A DNA stretch of 64,000 nt from Martelella mediterranea (GTDB taxonomy: Bacteria; Pseudomonadota; Alphaproteobacteria; Rhizobiales; Rhizobiaceae): positions 62,001 to 126,000 of the forward strand of contig NZ_SMAR01000002.1 in NCBI RefSeq assembly GCF_004342225.1, written 5' to 3'. Both the position numbers and the translations under genes were made by a program. Below are positions 36,824 to 45,435 of the stretch, piece after piece. Position 1 is the stretch's first letter; each line of letters starts with the position of its first letter. The notes below the pieces were generated by a model. The model was given only the letters and a program-made list of their open reading frames with translations. It did no database searches and was not told the origin of the DNA.

Positions 36824-37099
36824 ATGAATACGGTTTCCCGCGATATCAAAATTATCAACCGACGCGGCCTTCACGCCCGTGCTTCGGCAAAATTCGTGAA
36901 TATGGCCGACCGGTTCGACGCACACATTACCGTGACCAAAGACGGCATGAGTGTTGACGGTGGATCCATTATGGGCCTGATGATGCTGGCAGCCGGACTT
37001 GACAGCACGATATCTGTCGCTGCCGAGGGCCATGATGCCGAAGCCGCCATCACCGCAATTGCCGACCTCATCGAGGCAAAATTCGGCGAGGAAAGCTGA
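36824..37099 (+). CDS. ptsH: Phosphocarrier protein HPr
   Basis: A 91-residue HPr. His17 in RRGLHARASAKFV is the EI-dependent phosphorylation site, and the regulatory Ser48 lies in GGSIMGLMMLAAG, the target of HprK. Together with the neighbouring HprK and EIIA-Man it forms an incomplete regulatory PTS; enzyme I is not in this window. A terminator follows. Confidence 0.94.
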   Translation: MNTVSRDIKIINRRGLHARASAKFVNMADRFDAHITVTKDGMSVDGGSIMGLMMLAAGLDSTISVAAEGHDAEAAITAIADLIEAKFGEES

Positions 37100-37166
37100 A
37101 ATATCGCGATGTGATAGCGGGCATTCAAGACGGCCTGTTTTCAATGCGAGGCTGCTTCGGTAAGGC

Positions 37167-37196
37167 GCTGCGTCTGACCGCAAAACGCAGCCTTTT
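37167..37196 (+). terminator. Terminator after ptsH
   Basis: GCTGCGT / ACGCAGC stem of 7 bp, extended by AAGG/CCTT around a bulge, followed by TTTTC. Confidence 0.6.
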
Positions 37197-37372
37197 CGAT
37201 CGCCCGGACTGACGTGTCCGCAGGCGGTGCGTTTATGACTCGAATAGCTTGACTAGCAAAATCTCTAAAACTATGTTGCCCCCGACTTGAGACGAGGGCT
37301 GATCGCGGTTGAAAAACTCAGGGCTTCGGGGCTTTCGAAAGCTTAAGATGTTTTTTAGCAGGCAGATGAGCC

Positions 37373-37714
37373 ATGATGCAGGACGGTGAAGACGAACTGG
37401 AGGAACGCCGCAAGCAGCTGGCAAGCGCACTGGGGCAAAGGCGCGGCCAGAAAACGGACGAGGGATCGGACAAACCGGAAAAGGTCAACGACCGCCGGGA
37501 AATGTCCAGGGGGCTAAAACTCTCAAATGAGTTCATATCCGCCATCTTCGTTGGTTTCATGCTTGGCTATATTCTGGATCGATTCGCCGGAACAAGTCCC
37601 TGGGGGATGATTGTGTGTCTTCTTCTTGGATTTGGCGCCGGCATTTTGAACATATTGCGCTCGGTTGGTCTTGTGGTAGAGCCGGAAGACCGGATAAAAC
37701 GAGACAAGAAGTAA
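37373..37714 (+). CDS. atpI: ATP synthase accessory protein AtpI
   Basis: A 113-residue protein: a highly charged N-terminal half (residues 1-50) and two transmembrane segments (about 58-76 and 80-100) with FVGFMLGYILDR, the AtpI/AtpZ family pattern. It assists assembly of the c-ring. The start may be 37373 or the adjacent ATG 37376. It opens the F0 operon; F1 genes are elsewhere, as usual in alphaproteobacteria. Confidence 0.88.
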   Translation: MMQDGEDELEERRKQLASALGQRRGQKTDEGSDKPEKVNDRREMSRGLKLSNEFISAIFVGFMLGYILDRFAGTSPWGMIVCLLLGFGAGILNILRSVGLVVEPEDRIKRDKK

Positions 37715-37784
37715 AACTGGTTTCGCGATTGAACCGGCTTTTTAAAAGCCGGATGTGCGGGCAAAACGAGAAGAGAGAGCACAG

Positions 37785-38537
37785 GTGTCTAACGATCCGA
37801 CCCATCAGTTTCAGATCCATAACATCGTACCGATCGATATCGGCGGGCTGGACCTTTCCTTCACCAATGCATCACTGTTCATGGCGGTCACGGTCGGCGC
37901 CGCTGCCGGCTTTATGTATCTGGCAACAGCCAAGCGCGGCCTGATCCCGTCACGCACACAGTCGATTGCCGAGCTTCTTTATGAGTTTGTCGCCTCCATG
38001 CTGCGCGAGGGCGCCGGAACGAAGGGAATGGTTTTCTTCCCGTTCGTCCTGACGCTGTTCCTGTTTCTTCTGACAGCAAACCTCATTGGCATGTTCCCGT
38101 ATTTCTTCTCCGTGACCAGCCAGATCATCGTCACCTTCTCACTGGCGATTATGGTGATGGCAGTAGTCGTAGGGTACGGTCTTTACAAGCACGGCCTCGG
38201 CTTCTTCAAAGTCTTCGTACCGTCAGGAATTCCGCCTGTTCTTCTGCCGCTCGTGACGCTGATCGAGATCGTTTCGTTTCTCTCGCGCCCCATCAGCCTT
38301 TCTGTCCGTCTTTTCGCCAACATGCTGGCCGGACACATCACGCTTAAAGTTTTCGCCGGATTTGTCGTCTCGCTGAGTGCGATCGGCACGATCGGAACCG
38401 GGGGCGCAATCCTGCCTCTGGCTATGACCGTCGCTCTGACGGCGCTGGAATTCCTAGTGGCCTTCCTGCAGGCCTACGTCTTTGCCGTGCTGACCTGCAT
38501 GTATCTCAACGATGCCGTCAATGCAGGCGATCACTAG
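37785..38537 (+). CDS. atpB: F0F1 ATP synthase subunit a
   Basis: A 250-residue membrane subunit that forms the proton half-channels. The essential Arg is in [15 protein letters not shown], and family segments [15 protein letters not shown] and [16 protein letters not shown] are intact. A GTG start at 37785 ([13 protein letters not shown]) matches homologues and has GAGAGAG upstream; the frame is open further upstream without homology. Confidence 0.95.
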   Translation: MSNDPTHQFQIHNIVPIDIGGLDLSFTNASLFMAVTVGAAAGFMYLATAKRGLIPSRTQSIAELLYEFVASMLREGAGTKGMVFFPFVLTLFLFLLTANLIGMFPYFFSVTSQIIVTFSLAIMVMAVVVGYGLYKHGLGFFKVFVPSGIPPVLLPLVTLIEIVSFLSRPISLSVRLFANMLAGHITLKVFAGFVVSLSAIGTIGTGGAILPLAMTVALTALEFLVAFLQAYVFAVLTCMYLNDAVNAGDH

Positions 38538-38625
38538 GAAATAAACTAAGTCGGTCGGCTTGGCTGGACAGCTCGGGCCGACACCGCTATTAAGCCGCAA
38601 CAACCCATTTCGAAGGAGTTCATTT

Positions 38626-38853
38626 ATGGAAGCGGAAGCAGCAAAGTTCATCGGTGCAGGTATTGCATGCCTCGGCATGGGCGCCACCTCCATGGGTCTC
38701 GGCCGCATCTTCGGTGATTACCTTACCGGCGCACTGCGCAACCCGTCTGCCGCCGACAGCCAGTTCGGCCGTCTGGTCTTCGGCTTTGCCGTGACAGAAG
38801 CTCTGGGCATCTTCTCGCTGCTCGTCGCTCTTCTCCTGCTGTTCGCCGTTTAA
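38626..38853 (+). CDS. atpE: F0F1 ATP synthase subunit c
   Basis: A 75-residue hairpin proteolipid. The proton-carrying carboxylate is Glu58 in FAVTEALGI and the polar loop is RNPSAA. AAGGAG lies upstream of the start at 38626; an in-frame ATG at 38560 is rejected. A long hairpin follows before the b' gene, which may help keep atpE mRNA abundant as required by ring stoichiometry. Confidence 0.96.
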   Translation: MEAEAAKFIGAGIACLGMGATSMGLGRIFGDYLTGALRNPSAADSQFGRLVFGFAVTEALGIFSLLVALLLLFAV

Positions 38854-38875
38854 GTTCTGAACGGTTCTACAGTCT

Positions 38876-38909
38876 GGCCCCGGCGCACTGCTCAGGCAGC
38901 GCCGAGGCC
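38876..38909 (+). other. Intercistronic hairpin atpE / atpF'
   Basis: GGCC-C-CGGCG pairs with CGCCG-A-GGCC, with further inner pairing CTGC/GCAG around TCAG. Followed by TTATT only, so probably a partial terminator or a mRNA-stabilising structure. Confidence 0.5.
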
Positions 38910-39040
38910 TTATTGCCGAAGATATGGGCGCCAGATGCTTCCGTTTCACGGGATTGATGATCTGAACCGCCTTAACTTTGAAATCGCGCCTCGTTGCAGA
39001 CGGATAAATTCGGTTCTGGGCGATGCGTCAGGAGGCGAGC

Positions 39041-39610
39041 ATGCTTGTGACCCCGGCTCTTGCTGAGACGGCACATTCTACAGAAACTGCGATCCAGCAG
39101 GCTGAGCAACACGAGGCTGCGGTTTTTCCGCCCTTCGATTTTGCGACGTTTCCTTCGCAGATTCTCTGGCTGGCGATTACGTTTGGTATTTTCTATCTGG
39201 TCATGAAGCGGGTCATCGTTCCGCGGGTGGGCAGTATCCTTGAAGATCGCCATGACCGCATCGCTCAGGATCTCGATGAAGCCGAACGGCTGCGCAACGA
39301 GGCCGATGAAGCCGTGGCCGCTTACGAGCGGGAACTGGCACAGGCTCGCAGCGAAGCCCGTTCAATTTCCGCAGCCGCAGCGGAGAAAGCCCGTGCCGAA
39401 GCGGATGCAGAACGTGAGCAGCTGGAAGCAGAACTGGCCGGCAAGCTTGCCGAAGCCAATGAACGTATTCAGGCCGTTCGCGAAGAAGCGTTGAAGGAAG
39501 TTGGCGCCATCGCTCAGGAAACAACCACCGAGATCGTAACCCATCTGATTGGCGGCCGTGTTGCCAAGGGTGACGTTGAAGCGGCGGTTTCGACCGCAAG
39601 GGAGGCCTGA
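39041..39610 (+). CDS. atpF': F0F1 ATP synthase subunit b'
   Basis: A 189-residue stator subunit. An Ala/Glu-rich N-terminal stretch is followed by one transmembrane segment (about residues 43-60, PSQILWLAITFGIFYLVMK) and a long charged coiled coil. The b/b' duplicate is typical of photosynthetic and other alphaproteobacteria. The start at 39041 has AGGAGG upstream; ATG 39023 is less likely. atpF follows after 3 bp. Confidence 0.93.
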   Translation: MLVTPALAETAHSTETAIQQAEQHEAAVFPPFDFATFPSQILWLAITFGIFYLVMKRVIVPRVGSILEDRHDRIAQDLDEAERLRNEADEAVAAYERELAQARSEARSISAAAAEKARAEADAEREQLEAELAGKLAEANERIQAVREEALKEVGAIAQETTTEIVTHLIGGRVAKGDVEAAVSTAREA

Positions 39611-39613
39611 TCC

Positions 39614-40099
39614 ATGACTTTAGACGCAACATTTTACGCATTCGTCGGCCTCATTCTTTTCTTTATTGTCGTTGCCTATTTCAAGGTTCCCGGCATTCTT
39701 CTGAAGTCGCTTGATTCGCGTGCGGATCAGATTCGTGACGAGTTGGCCGAAGCAAAGCGTCTGCGCGAAGAAGCCCAGCATGTTCTTGCAGAGTATCAGC
39801 GCAAGCGTCGTGAAGCCGAAGACGAAGCCAAGGACATTGTCGCCGCTGCAGAGCGTGAGGCTCAGTCCATTAAGGAAGAAGCCCGGCAGAAGACGAAGGA
39901 ATATGTTGAACGCCGCACGGCTTTCTCTGAGCAGAAAATCCGTCAGGCTGAAGCTGAGGCTGTTGAGGCCGTTCGCGGTGCAGCTGTGGATGTCGCCGTC
40001 GAAGCTGCACGAATTGTTCTGGAAAAGAAGGCAACACCTGCGGTTCAGTCCAAGCTGTTCAACAAGTCGGTTGACGAAGTCAAATCGCGCCTGAACTGA
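39614..40099 (+). CDS. atpF: F0F1 ATP synthase subunit b
   Basis: A 161-residue stator subunit: one N-terminal transmembrane segment (about residues 6-26, [18 protein letters not shown]) and a long charged helix that dimerises with b'. Last gene of the F0 operon, followed by a textbook terminator. Confidence 0.95.
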   Translation: MTLDATFYAFVGLILFFIVVAYFKVPGILLKSLDSRADQIRDELAEAKRLREEAQHVLAEYQRKRREAEDEAKDIVAAAEREAQSIKEEARQKTKEYVERRTAFSEQKIRQAEAEAVEAVRGAAVDVAVEAARIVLEKKATPAVQSKLFNKSVDEVKSRLN

Positions 40100-40141
40100 A
40101 TGGCTGACCGGGAAAGGTCACATTTCCGGATATGAGTTACA

Positions 40142-40173
40142 GGCAAGCGCTTCGGCGCTTGCCGTTTTTGTTT
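40142..40173 (+). terminator. Terminator of the F0 atp operon
   Basis: GGCAAGCGC-TTCG-GCGCTTGCC (9-bp stem, UUCG tetraloop) followed by GTTTTTGTTT. Confidence 0.95.
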
Positions 40174-40220
40174 GTAGCATCCGCTTCTCGCGGAGCAAGA
40201 GCCTGAGGAATAGTGGTCAG

Positions 40221-41120
40221 ATGGCGCAACGTATTGATGGCAAGGCAATTGCAGCATCCGTCATTGAGAGAGTGAAGCAATCCGCAACGGATCTGGAAAA
40301 CAGCACCGGCACGAGACCTGGCCTCGCTGTTGTGATTGTCGGTGATGACGCCGCCAGCCATACATATGTCACCGCCAAGGGCAAACGTGCCAAAGAATGT
40401 GGTTTTCATTCTGTTCAGATCACACTGCCCGCTGATACCACTCAGGAAAAGCTTGAAAGCGTTGTGGCCGAGCTGAACGACGACAACGCCATTCATGGCA
40501 TTCTGGTTCAGTTACCGCTTCCCGCACACCTTGATGAGTTCCCGGTTATCCAGATGATCCGTCCGGAAAAGGATGTCGATGGGCTCTCAATCGTCAACGC
40601 CGGAAAACTAGCCGTTGGCGACATGAAAACCGGACTGATCTCCTGCACACCGGCCGGTGCGATGATCCTGATTCGCTCGGTTCTCGGGGACGACCTTTCC
40701 GGAAAGAACGCAGTCGTCATCGGACGATCAAACCTGTTCGGCCGCCCGATGGGTCGCCTACTCCTTATGGCCAATGCGACTGTGACAATGGCCCACTCAC
40801 GCACCAAGGATCTCGCTGGTGTTTGCCGTCAGGCCGATATTCTGGTCGCGGCAACCGGGCGCGCGGAAATGGTGAAGGCGGACTGGGTTAAACCCGGCGC
40901 CACGGTGATTGATGTCGGCATCACCCGCGTTCCAGCGCCTGAGCGTGGAGAAGGCAAAACCCGGCTCCTCGGTGACGTTGACTTCGCCGCCTGTGAAGCT
41001 GTTGCAGGCGCCATCACACCGGTTCCCGGCGGCGTTGGCCCGATGACGATCACCATGTTGATGGCCAACACCGTGATCGCCGCCTATCGCGCATCAGGTC
41101 TCGAAGCACCGGCGTTTTAA
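40221..41120 (+). CDS. folD: Methylenetetrahydrofolate dehydrogenase / cyclohydrolase
   Basis: A 299-residue bifunctional enzyme interconverting 5,10-methylene- and 10-formyl-tetrahydrofolate with NADP. Signatures present: [21 protein letters not shown], the Rossmann [14 protein letters not shown], and the C-terminal [16 protein letters not shown]. Monocistronic after the atp terminator and convergent with the pyruvate-kinase-like gene. Confidence 0.96.
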   Translation: MAQRIDGKAIAASVIERVKQSATDLENSTGTRPGLAVVIVGDDAASHTYVTAKGKRAKECGFHSVQITLPADTTQEKLESVVAELNDDNAIHGILVQLPLPAHLDEFPVIQMIRPEKDVDGLSIVNAGKLAVGDMKTGLISCTPAGAMILIRSVLGDDLSGKNAVVIGRSNLFGRPMGRLLLMANATVTMAHSRTKDLAGVCRQADILVAATGRAEMVKADWVKPGATVIDVGITRVPAPERGEGKTRLLGDVDFAACEAVAGAITPVPGGVGPMTITMLMANTVIAAYRASGLEAPAF

Positions 41121-41130
41121 ACGCCATGCT

Positions 41131-42615
41131 TTACCAGCTCTTCAGCGCCCGAAGTTCGGGCGTTTTCTTGAAGACATGCTGATCCATACGCCTGAGAATT
41201 GTGTCGAGCGTCGTGACCCCGTCAGCGATCGCCACTCCCTTGTTCAGCATCACGCATTCGGCACGCGCGCCCATGGCGGCATCCGTCATTTCGCCGCGCG
41301 ACGGCACACCGGTTTTGACCAGGTTTTCAAGCACCTGCGTTGCCCATATCACCGGCACGCAGGCCGCTTCACAAATCCAGAGTATCTCTTCCTGCATTTC
41401 GGCCAGACGCTCAAAGCCGATTTCGGCAGCAAGATCGCCGCGCGCGATCATCACCGCGAAGTCACGCCTGCCTGCAGCACGCGCAATCAACCCCGGCAGG
41501 TTCTTCACTGCCTCGGGACGTTCGATCTTGGCAACCACGCCTATGCCGGGATTTCGGTTTGCCTCAACCATCAGCTTCTCATCAAGCAGGTCCAGATCTT
41601 CCGGGCGCGAAACAAATGAATAGCCGATCATATCGGCACATTCGATCACGCTGAGCAGGTCGTGGGAATCCTTATCGGTGAGTGGCGAGAGGCCGAGTGC
41701 GGTATCAGGCAGGTTTACGCCCTTCTCGGGTTTCAGTTTTGCGCCGCCTGCCTTGGCCCGATCGACGCGAACCAGCGCTTCGCCATCACCGAGACTGACC
41801 ACAACAGTCTGCAACTTGCCGTCATCATAGAGAACACGATCTCCCACTTTCAGCCGGGTCACCATTTGCGGCAGAGAGACGGAGGCACAAAATTTGACAT
41901 TGTTGTCACAGGCCGGTTCGGATGCGGTCACCAGACGGATAAGGTCCCCGACCTTCGCCTTCGCCTTCTTTTCGGCGGTGACAACTTTTTCCGTTCGGAT
42001 TTTTGGCCCGGCGATATCCATCAGCACGCCTATTTTCCGGTCGACGGCTTTCGCCGCCGCCTCGACATTCTTCGCCATTGCCCGCCAGACATCCGGATTA
42101 TCATGCGCACAATTGATCCGTGCGATATCCATTCCGCGCTGAGCAAGGTCACGGACAAACCCCGGATCTTCTGCGGCTTTTGTTTCAAGGGTCACCATGA
42201 TGCGGCTGCGCCTTAAGACAGGCTGCATCCCGAACATGAGATCGGTCGCATGTTCCAGCTGTGCCTCGCCTGCAAAAAACTGCGCTGATGATGGCGACGG
42301 AACCGGGCTTTCACGCCCTGCAAGGGCCGAGATCGCGACAAGAACCGCATCCAGCGTCGGCAGAACCCGGCTTTCCAGCCGACCGAGCGAGGATAGCCCG
42401 TGACGCATCAAAACCCGTTGAAGCGGCCTGAGATCATGATGGCGCAGCGCCAGATAATGAGCAAGATTCTGAATGGCCGGCATGGCCGCTGCTTCCGGGC
42501 CGAAGCTTTTCAGAATAAACGAAGCCTCGGTGACGACAAGCCCGCGCAAGGCTTCAACCTGCTCAGCAAGTCGCCATATATCATCAGTTTCTGAAATATG
42601 CCCGAACTGGTCCAT
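41131..42615 (-). CDS. Atypical pyruvate kinase (N-terminal extension, no C-terminal domain)
   Basis: A 494-residue protein whose residues from about 145 to the end form a pyruvate-kinase barrel: RINCAHD, MDIAGPKIRTE, YDDGK, KIERPEAV with the catalytic Lys, RGDLAAEIGFERL and ATQVLENLVKTGVPSRGE. The C-terminal allosteric domain is missing, and the usual SAETA segment reads LNKGVAIADG. The first 145 residues are an unrelated helical extension. The start at 42615 has GGAGG 7 nt upstream. It should make pyruvate and ATP from phosphoenolpyruvate, but regulation must differ from canonical enzymes; a second canonical pyk may exist elsewhere. Confidence 0.82.
   Translation of the reverse strand: MDQFGHISETDDIWRLAEQVEALRGLVVTEASFILKSFGPEAAAMPAIQNLAHYLALRHHDLRPLQRVLMRHGLSSLGRLESRVLPTLDAVLVAISALAGRESPVPSPSSAQFFAGEAQLEHATDLMFGMQPVLRRSRIMVTLETKAAEDPGFVRDLAQRGMDIARINCAHDNPDVWRAMAKNVEAAAKAVDRKIGVLMDIAGPKIRTEKVVTAEKKAKAKVGDLIRLVTASEPACDNNVKFCASVSLPQMVTRLKVGDRVLYDDGKLQTVVVSLGDGEALVRVDRAKAGGAKLKPEKGVNLPDTALGLSPLTDKDSHDLLSVIECADMIGYSFVSRPEDLDLLDEKLMVEANRNPGIGVVAKIERPEAVKNLPGLIARAAGRRDFAVMIARGDLAAEIGFERLAEMQEEILWICEAACVPVIWATQVLENLVKTGVPSRGEMTDAAMGARAECVMLNKGVAIADGVTTLDTILRRMDQHVFKKTPELRALKSW
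41146..41169 (+). terminator. folD terminator inside the 3' end of the convergent gene
   Basis: CGCCCG-AAGTT-CGGGCG followed by TTTTCTT. It lies within the last codons of the pyruvate-kinase-like gene on the other strand. Confidence 0.65.
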
Positions 42616-42806
42616 GTTTTTGCCTCCTGCTACGACCTGTATGAATCTACGCGATTTTAGCGTTTTTTCCATGACAGACCGGCGTCCCAACACAAGCCCC
42701 AACACAAGCGCAGAGACGCTTTGGTTCTTGCGCGCGGCCTGAAGGCATGCGTAAGACAGTTACAAACAATCGAAGTCAGATAAACGATGGCAGGGAGTGC
42801 GCATTA

Positions 42807-43856
42807 ATGCATGGCGAATACAAGGTTCACGGCGGCAAACTGGTTATCGCCGATCTCGAAGTGCGCGATAACAAGCTGGCCGATGTTCAGATTTCCGGAG
42901 ACTTCTTCCTGGAACCGCCCGAGGCCCTTGCCGATATCCGCTCCGCACTGGAAGGGCTAAGGGCAGACGCATCTGCCGAAACGCTGACAGACACCATGAA
43001 AGCGAAACTTAGGCCTGAAGCGGCCCTGATCGGCTTCAGCCTGGAATCCATTGCCATTGCCGTTCGCCGCGCTCTAGGAGTTGCCAGAACCTGGCGCGAT
43101 TTTGAATGGCAGATCATTGATTCAAAAGCGGTTTCCCCAGCCATGCACATCGCACTCGATGATGTCCTGGCACGCGAGGTTGCCGCAGGCCGGCGTGCTC
43201 CGACATTGCGGTTCTGGGAATGGGAAAGGCCTGCCATCATCATTGGCAGCTTCCAGTCACTCAAGAACGAAGTCGATCTGGAAGCCACGCGTGAACTCGG
43301 TGTTGAAGTTGTTCGCCGTGCCACCGGTGGCGGCGCAATGTTTGTCGAACCGGGCACCGCGATTACCTATTCTCTCTACGCACCGGGCGATCTTGTCGAC
43401 GGCATGAGCTTTGCTGACTCTTATGCCTTCCTCGATAACTGGGTTTTGAAAGCGCTGAACGAACTCGGTGTCGACGCTTTCTATAAGCCGCTCAACGATA
43501 TTTCGAGTTCAAAGGGCAAGATCGGCGGCGCGGCACAGAAGCGTTATGCGGGCGGGACCGTTCTGCACCACGTCACCATGGCCTATGACATGGATGCGGC
43601 AAAGATGATGCAGGTCTTGCGCATTGGCCGTGAAAAACTTTCCGATAAGGGCACAGCCAGTGCTGCCAAACGCGTTGATCCGGTCAGAAGCCAGACCGGC
43701 CTGGCCCGCAGGGAGGTGATTGATCGTATGAAAGCCACGTTCGCAGATCTGAACGGCGGGGCAGAAGGCGCGATAACAGCCGAGGAATATTCAGCGGCAG
43801 AAAGGCGCGCTGCCGAGAAATTCGCGACGGAAGAATGGCTGAACACAATTCCCTGA
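42807..43856 (+). CDS. lplA: Lipoate-protein ligase with N-terminal accessory domain
   Basis: A 349-residue protein: residues about 1-95 form the accessory (LplB/C-terminal-type) domain, beginning MHGEYKVHGGKLVIADLEVR; residues about 105-349 are the ligase with RRATGGGAMFVEPG and the adenylate Lys in ISSSKGKIGGAAQKRY. In E. coli LplA the accessory domain is C-terminal, so this order is permuted. It attaches lipoate to dehydrogenase complexes. The start at 42807 has AGGGAG 10 nt upstream. Confidence 0.85.
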   Translation: MHGEYKVHGGKLVIADLEVRDNKLADVQISGDFFLEPPEALADIRSALEGLRADASAETLTDTMKAKLRPEAALIGFSLESIAIAVRRALGVARTWRDFEWQIIDSKAVSPAMHIALDDVLAREVAAGRRAPTLRFWEWERPAIIIGSFQSLKNEVDLEATRELGVEVVRRATGGGAMFVEPGTAITYSLYAPGDLVDGMSFADSYAFLDNWVLKALNELGVDAFYKPLNDISSSKGKIGGAAQKRYAGGTVLHHVTMAYDMDAAKMMQVLRIGREKLSDKGTASAAKRVDPVRSQTGLARREVIDRMKATFADLNGGAEGAITAEEYSAAERRAAEKFATEEWLNTIP

Positions 43857-44074
43857 AGGCGCATGGTCCCGCTGGAAATTGCCTGCTGGACAGACAAACG
43901 CTTGTCTGCTTTGCTTGCAAATACATCGGGGCCGTGTGGGCCAAACATGTTTTTTTTCAAAAAGCGTGTCACTTTTAACTGTTTATCAGACGCGGCTGGC
44001 ATCCTATTGAGAGGGGGCATGCAGCGCATTTTGAAAAACGATCGCATACGCCCCGCAGCAGGCAGGTAAGTTTT

Positions 44075-45430
44075 ATGGAAGACCCAACGGCTCTGGTTGA
44101 TCGGCCCGGCAATCGATATGCACAGGCACGCTATATTTTTCTGGCTGCTCTGGCCGGTGTCCTGACCGGAACCATCGGTTCCTTCTTTCATCTTTTCATT
44201 GATCACCTGCTGCTTTGGCCAGAACAGCTTTCAAAAGTTGTCAAAGGACCACTTCTGGTCATCTCCGCCGCCCTGATAACCTGCGCCATAACGGTTGTTT
44301 CTGTATTCTTCGTCAAACGCTATGCGCCAGAGGCCGGAGGCAGTGGTGTGCAGGAGATCGAAGGTGCCATGCAGGGCCTCAGGCAGGTGCGGTGGAAACG
44401 TATTCTGCCCGTCAAATTCTTAACAGGCGTCGGCGCGTTGTCGTCCGGTCTCGTGCTGGGCCGTGAAGGCCCGACGATCCATATCGGCGCGTCCATCGCA
44501 GAAGCAACAACTGACTTCTTCAGGGTCAGTGATGTGGAGCGACGCGGTATGCTGGGTGCCGGCGCTGCTGCGGGTCTGGCTTGCGCCTTTAATGCGCCGC
44601 TGGCGGCGATCCTTTTCATCGTAGAAGAAACGCACAAGCAGTTTCCCTACACTTTCCGCACCTATATGGGCGTGATTGTCGCCGCTCTGCTTTCAACCGT
44701 GATGACAGAAGTGATCGGCGGCAAAGCGCCCGATTTTGCCATGTCCGTTGCAACGCCGGACCTGATATTGCTGCCTGCCTTCGTCGTGCTTGGCTGTGTG
44801 CTTGGTCTCATCGGCGTGATCCTCAATGCCGGGCTGATGCGCACCACTGCTGTTGCTGCCGAACTCCACAAGAAAGTGCCATACTTGTTTCCCGCCATCA
44901 TCGGTTTGGCTGTCGGCGCTCTTTTCATCCTGATGCCCCTTTCCGTCACAGGCGGTGAGCACATCATCAACATCGTCGGCCACAATCCACCGGCACTCAC
45001 CATGCTGCTGGTTTTGGCGTTCCTGCGCTACTTCACGATGGTCGGCAGCTATTCGGCCGGCACACCGGGCGGCATTTTCGCACCGATGCTGGCGCTGGCA
45101 ATCTGCACCGGTCTTCTGTTCGGCTCAGCACTGGAGGCGGCTCTGCCGCAAGCCGGTCTTGTACCGCTTGCTTTCGGAATTGCAGCAATGGGCGGCCTGT
45201 TTTCAGCCTCGGTACGCGCACCCGTGGTCGGCGTCGCACTGACACTGGAGCTGACAGGCGCATACACAATGACCATGCCGCTGATTGCGACATGCCTGAC
45301 TGCAAATGTTGTGGCTCAATGGCTTGGCGGAAACCCGATCTACGAGCAATTGCTGGAGCGCACTTTAAAACAGGCCGGGCTTACCCCCCGGTCAGATCAG
45401 AAAACACCGGAACATTCAGGGCTGGCATAG
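44075..45430 (+). CDS. ClC-type chloride/proton antiporter
   Basis: A 451-residue ClC family membrane protein. GREGPTIHIGA holds the external gating Glu, the internal proton Glu is in IVEETHKQF, and the third anion motif is GTPGGIFAPML. The first motif reads GSGVQEIEGA rather than GSGIPE. Both key glutamates are present, so an H+/Cl- exchanger is expected rather than a channel. No CBS domains follow. It is convergent with the diguanylate cyclase. Confidence 0.92.
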   Translation: MEDPTALVDRPGNRYAQARYIFLAALAGVLTGTIGSFFHLFIDHLLLWPEQLSKVVKGPLLVISAALITCAITVVSVFFVKRYAPEAGGSGVQEIEGAMQGLRQVRWKRILPVKFLTGVGALSSGLVLGREGPTIHIGASIAEATTDFFRVSDVERRGMLGAGAAAGLACAFNAPLAAILFIVEETHKQFPYTFRTYMGVIVAALLSTVMTEVIGGKAPDFAMSVATPDLILLPAFVVLGCVLGLIGVILNAGLMRTTAVAAELHKKVPYLFPAIIGLAVGALFILMPLSVTGGEHIINIVGHNPPALTMLLVLAFLRYFTMVGSYSAGTPGGIFAPMLALAICTGLLFGSALEAALPQAGLVPLAFGIAAMGGLFSASVRAPVVGVALTLELTGAYTMTMPLIATCLTANVVAQWLGGNPIYEQLLERTLKQAGLTPRSDQKTPEHSGLA

Positions 45431-45435
45431 TGGCT

